Below, one piece after another: positions 61,133 through 64,000 of a stretch of DNA of 64,000 nucleotides; the stretch's first letter is position 1; every line of letters starts with the position of its first letter. This DNA is from Bartonella clarridgeiae ATCC 51734. Its GTDB lineage: Bacteria > Pseudomonadota > Alphaproteobacteria > Rhizobiales > Rhizobiaceae. The stretch spans positions 186,001 to 250,000 of the forward strand of contig NZ_JADC01000011.1 of the NCBI RefSeq assembly GCF_000518185.1, read 5' to 3'. Below the pieces are notes generated by a model that saw only the letters and a list, made by a program, of their open reading frames with translations, did no database searches and had not been told where the DNA came from. Position numbers and translations under genes: made by a program.

Positions 61133-63022
61133 ATGGCAAAAGTAATTGGTATTGATTTGGGGACGACCAACTCCTGTGTTTCTGTTATGGATGGCACAAA
61201 TTCAAAGGTCATTGAAAATTCAGAAGGAGCACGGACAACACCTTCAGTTGTTGCTTTTACTGATAGTGGAGAACGGCTTGTTGGGCAACCTGCTAAACGG
61301 CAAGCAGTTACAAATCCTGAAGGGACAGTTTTTGCAGTTAAACGTTTAATTGGGCGTCGCTTTGATGACCCTATGGTTGAAAAAGATAAAGCACTTGTAC
61401 CTTACAAAATTGTTAAAGGTGACAATGGTGATGCGTGGGTTGAGGAAGCAGGTAAGAAATATTCTCCATCACAAATTTCAGCAATGATTCTTCAAAAGAT
61501 GAAAGAAACTGCAGAGTCTTATTTGGGTGAAAAAGTTGAGCAAGCCGTTATCACTGTTCCTGCTTACTTTAATGATGCACAGCGTCAAGCTACCAAAGAT
61601 GCGGGTAAAATTGCTGGGCTTGAGGTTTTACGGATTATCAATGAGCCTACAGCAGCAGCTTTAGCTTATGGTTTAGATAAGAAAGACGGAAAAACGATAG
61701 CTGTTTATGATCTTGGGGGTGGTACATTTGATATTTCTGTACTTGAAATTGGAGATGGTGTTTTTGAAGTTAAATCAACCAACGGAGATACATTCTTAGG
61801 TGGTGAAGATTTTGATATGCGCCTAGTTAGTTATTTTGCAGAGGAATTCAAGAAAGAGCAAGGAATTGATCTAAAAAATGATAAATTAGCGTTGCAGCGT
61901 TTGAAGGAAGCTGCAGAAAAAGCAAAGATTGAGCTTTCTTCTTCACAGCAAACAGAGGTTAATTTGCCGTTTATTACAGCTGATCAGTCTGGTCCTAAGC
62001 ACTTAACAATGAAATTGACACGGGCGAAGTTTGAATCTTTAGTTGAAGATTTAGTACAACGAACTATTGAGCCCTGTAAGGCAGCATTAAAAGATGCAGG
62101 ACTGAATGCAGGCGAGATTGATGAAGTTGTTTTGGTGGGTGGTATGACCCGTATGCCTAAGATACAGGAAGTTGTACAAAGCTTCTTCGGTAAAGATCCA
62201 CATAAAGGTGTTAATCCCGATGAAGTTGTCGCTATGGGTGCAGCTATTCAAGGAGGAGTGTTACAAGGTGACGTAAAAGATGTATTGCTTCTGGATGTAA
62301 CACCTTTGTCTTTAGGTATTGAAACATTGGGTGGGGTATTTACACGTTTAATTGAGCGTAATACCACTATTCCTACTAAAAAGTCGCAAACTTTTTCAAC
62401 TGCTGATGATAATCAAAATGCTGTAACTATTCGTGTTTTCCAAGGTGAACGTGAAATGGCTAATGATAATAAGTTATTGGCTCAATTTGATCTTGTTGGT
62501 ATTCCACCAGCACCCCGTGGCGTTCCTCAGATTGAAGTTACTTTTGATATTGATGCGAATGGTATTGTAAATGTTTCTGCTAAAGATAAGGGAACTGGTA
62601 AAGAACATCAGATTCGTATTCAAGCATCAGGTGGTTTGAGTGATGCTGATATTGAAAAGATGGTTCAAGATGCAGAAGCGCATGCTGCTGAGGATAAAAA
62701 GCGTCGTGAAAGTGTTGAAACTAGAAATAAAGCAGAATCTCTTGTCCATTCAACTGAGAAGTCATTGAATGAATATGGCGATAAGCTTTCAGCTGAGGAT
62801 AAAGGTCAGATTGAAACAGCAATAGCTGGTTTGAAGACGGCTCTTGAAGGCAGTGATGCTGAAGAAGTATCAATAAAGATGCAGAAATTAGCAGAGGCTA
62901 GTATGAAGCTTGGGCAGGTTATGTATGAGGATTCGTCAGCAAAAGCTAATACTGAATCAGATACGAAAAATGATGATGTTGTTGATGCTGATTTTGAAGA
63001 AATTAATGATAAGAAGAAATAG
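61133..63022 (+). CDS. dnaK: DnaK, Hsp70 chaperone
   Basis: 629 residues, full length. N-terminal [16 protein letters not shown], ATPase signatures [30 protein letters not shown] and [17 protein letters not shown], the linker [16 protein letters not shown], and the conserved C-terminal DVVDADFEE tail that binds client-supporting partners. GGAG precedes the ATG. It works with DnaJ (downstream) and GrpE (54.9 kb). Confidence 0.98.
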   Translation: MAKVIGIDLGTTNSCVSVMDGTNSKVIENSEGARTTPSVVAFTDSGERLVGQPAKRQAVTNPEGTVFAVKRLIGRRFDDPMVEKDKALVPYKIVKGDNGDAWVEEAGKKYSPSQISAMILQKMKETAESYLGEKVEQAVITVPAYFNDAQRQATKDAGKIAGLEVLRIINEPTAAALAYGLDKKDGKTIAVYDLGGGTFDISVLEIGDGVFEVKSTNGDTFLGGEDFDMRLVSYFAEEFKKEQGIDLKNDKLALQRLKEAAEKAKIELSSSQQTEVNLPFITADQSGPKHLTMKLTRAKFESLVEDLVQRTIEPCKAALKDAGLNAGEIDEVVLVGGMTRMPKIQEVVQSFFGKDPHKGVNPDEVVAMGAAIQGGVLQGDVKDVLLLDVTPLSLGIETLGGVFTRLIERNTTIPTKKSQTFSTADDNQNAVTIRVFQGEREMANDNKLLAQFDLVGIPPAPRGVPQIEVTFDIDANGIVNVSAKDKGTGKEHQIRIQASGGLSDADIEKMVQDAEAHAAEDKKRRESVETRNKAESLVHSTEKSLNEYGDKLSAEDKGQIETAIAGLKTALEGSDAEEVSIKMQKLAEASMKLGQVMYEDSSAKANTESDTKNDDVVDADFEEINDKKK

Positions 63023-63052
63023 TTAAAGCAAATGCATTCATGAATTAATAAA

Positions 63053-63078
63053 CCTGGCCTGTGAGATATAAGGCTGGG
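63053..63078 (+). terminator. Hairpin between dnaK and dnaJ
   Basis: An 8-bp stem (CCTGGCCT / AGGCTGGG, with two G-U pairs) and 10-base loop, followed by CTTTATTGTTT. It begins 31 bases after the dnaK stop and ends about 100 bases before dnaJ. It is probably a partial terminator or processing signal that lowers dnaJ relative to dnaK. Confidence 0.55.
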
Positions 63079-63178
63079 CTTTATTGTTTAGAAGCAGTTT
63101 TTTCTATGTTTTTCGAAAAACTAAATTAAAACAAATATTATCTGGAATGGATGACAGACAATTTATCGGGAATACATG

Positions 63179-64000
63179 ATGAAGGTTGATTATTATGAAA
63201 TTCTTGGCGTAACCCGTGGATGTGATGATAAAAAATTGAAATCTGCTTTTCGTAGGCTAGCAATGCAATATCATCCGGATCGTAATGCGGGGGATAAAGA
63301 GGCTGAACGGAAATTTAAGGAAATTGGCGAAGCCTATGAAGTTCTTAAAGATCCTCAAAAACGGGCTGCTTATGATAGGTTTGGTCATGCGGCTTTTGAA
63401 AATAATGGTCGCGAAGGATCTAGTCCATTTGGTGGTGGATTTGCCGATATTTTTGAAGATTTTTTTGGCGAAATTATGGGAAGTGGACATCGTAAACGTA
63501 GTGATGGTCGTGAACGTGGGGCTGATTTAAGCTATAATATGGAAGTGACATTGGAAGAGGCATTTGCGGGAAAAACTGCACAAATTAATATTCCAAGTTC
63601 CATTATTTGTGATGCTTGTGAAGGATTAGGTACAAAAAAAGGCTCTAAACCAAAAACTTGTGGGACTTGTCATGGAGTTGGACGTGTACGTGCTGCACAG
63701 GGCTTTTTTTCAATTGAGCGGACATGTCCGGTTTGTCATGGTCGTGGCGAAATCATTACGGATCCATGTTTAAAATGTCATGGGACAAAAAGAGTTGAAG
63801 AAAATCGTTCATTGCGTGTCAATATTCCAGCGGGTATTGAAGATGGTACGCGTATTCGTCTTTCTGGTGAAGGAGATGCAGGTATTGGTGGTGGTCCTGC
63901 AGGTGATCTTTATATTTTTCTTTCCATTAAAGCGCATGAATTTTTTCAGAGAGATGGTGCTGATCTTCATTGTCGTGTGCCTATTTCAATGGTTACAGCT
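63179..64000 (+). CDS. dnaJ: DnaJ, Hsp40 co-chaperone (3' end outside window)
   Basis: 274 codons are visible and the frame is open at the window end. J-domain with HPD at 32-34 (YHPDRNAGD), a Gly/Phe-rich linker ([19 protein letters not shown]), and four zinc-binding repeats [24 protein letters not shown] and CLKCHGTK; then the first client-binding beta domain ([21 protein letters not shown]). ATG-ATG occurs at 63176; I use the second ([10 protein letters not shown]), the usual start, with GGGA 7 nt upstream. It stimulates the DnaK ATPase. Confidence 0.96.
   Translation, partial: MKVDYYEILGVTRGCDDKKLKSAFRRLAMQYHPDRNAGDKEAERKFKEIGEAYEVLKDPQKRAAYDRFGHAAFENNGREGSSPFGGGFADIFEDFFGEIMGSGHRKRSDGRERGADLSYNMEVTLEEAFAGKTAQINIPSSIICDACEGLGTKKGSKPKTCGTCHGVGRVRAAQGFFSIERTCPVCHGRGEIITDPCLKCHGTKRVEENRSLRVNIPAGIEDGTRIRLSGEGDAGIGGGPAGDLYIFLSIKAHEFFQRDGADLHCRVPISMVTA

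Overview
The window is AT-rich alphaproteobacterial chromosome, most likely Bartonella (Bartonellaceae, Rhizobiales). Evidence: rhizobial gene neighbourhoods (ahcY-divL-tsaE-addB-addA-trxA, ubiE-ubiB-coaBC, tamA-tamB, hemW-rdgB next to hrcA-grpE, chvI-chvG), a class I lysyl-tRNA synthetase, an IalB-family invasion protein, a ChvI/ChvG pair equivalent to Bartonella BatR/BatS, and many long AT-rich gaps with decaying genes. The species cannot be fixed from sequence alone.

Layout. 0-1.9 kb: lptC (cut by the window edge), lptA and lptB, for LPS export. 1.9-11.5 kb: a rearranged, eroding stretch with a dead prfC behind lysS, argG, a LysE-family exporter, rlmN, an IalB-family gene, a frameshifted ptsN and probable hpf remains. 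11.5-24.1 kb: minus-strand run trxA-addA-addB-tsaE/kinase-divL-ahcY, reading right to left. 24.5-35.5 kb: minus-strand housekeeping genes (epimerase, folC, accD, EI24-family membrane protein, coaBC, ubiB, ubiE, gyrB). 36-48 kb: orphan solute-binding protein, yifB, tamA-tamB, ABC exporter and infC with an AUU start. 48-53 kb: hydrolase, YgjP-type metallopeptidase, dapE, hemW and rdgB. 53.7-64 kb: heat-shock genes hrcA, grpE, dnaK and dnaJ (cut by the right edge), interrupted by chvG-chvI and a PCuAC copper chaperone.

How the genes work together. Envelope biogenesis (Lpt, TamA/B, an MsbA-like exporter), cell-cycle and envelope signalling (DivL, ChvGI), double-strand-break repair (AddAB) and protein folding (HrcA/GrpE/DnaK/DnaJ) dominate. 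Reductive evolution is the main theme. prfC and ptsN are clear pseudogenes and hpf is probably one. ahcY keeps an intact frame but has lost residues that are normally invariant. Partners often found beside these genes in other Rhizobiales (rpoN, ptsH, hprK, murU, mutM, rph, trpA) are not here. I found no tRNA, rRNA, CRISPR array, insertion sequence or prophage. The most interesting items are the altered ahcY, the ribbon-helix-helix domain fused to CoaBC, the AmgK-like kinase fused to TsaE without MurU, DivL with tyrosine at the histidine site, and two RpoH-type promoter candidates before grpE and dnaK.
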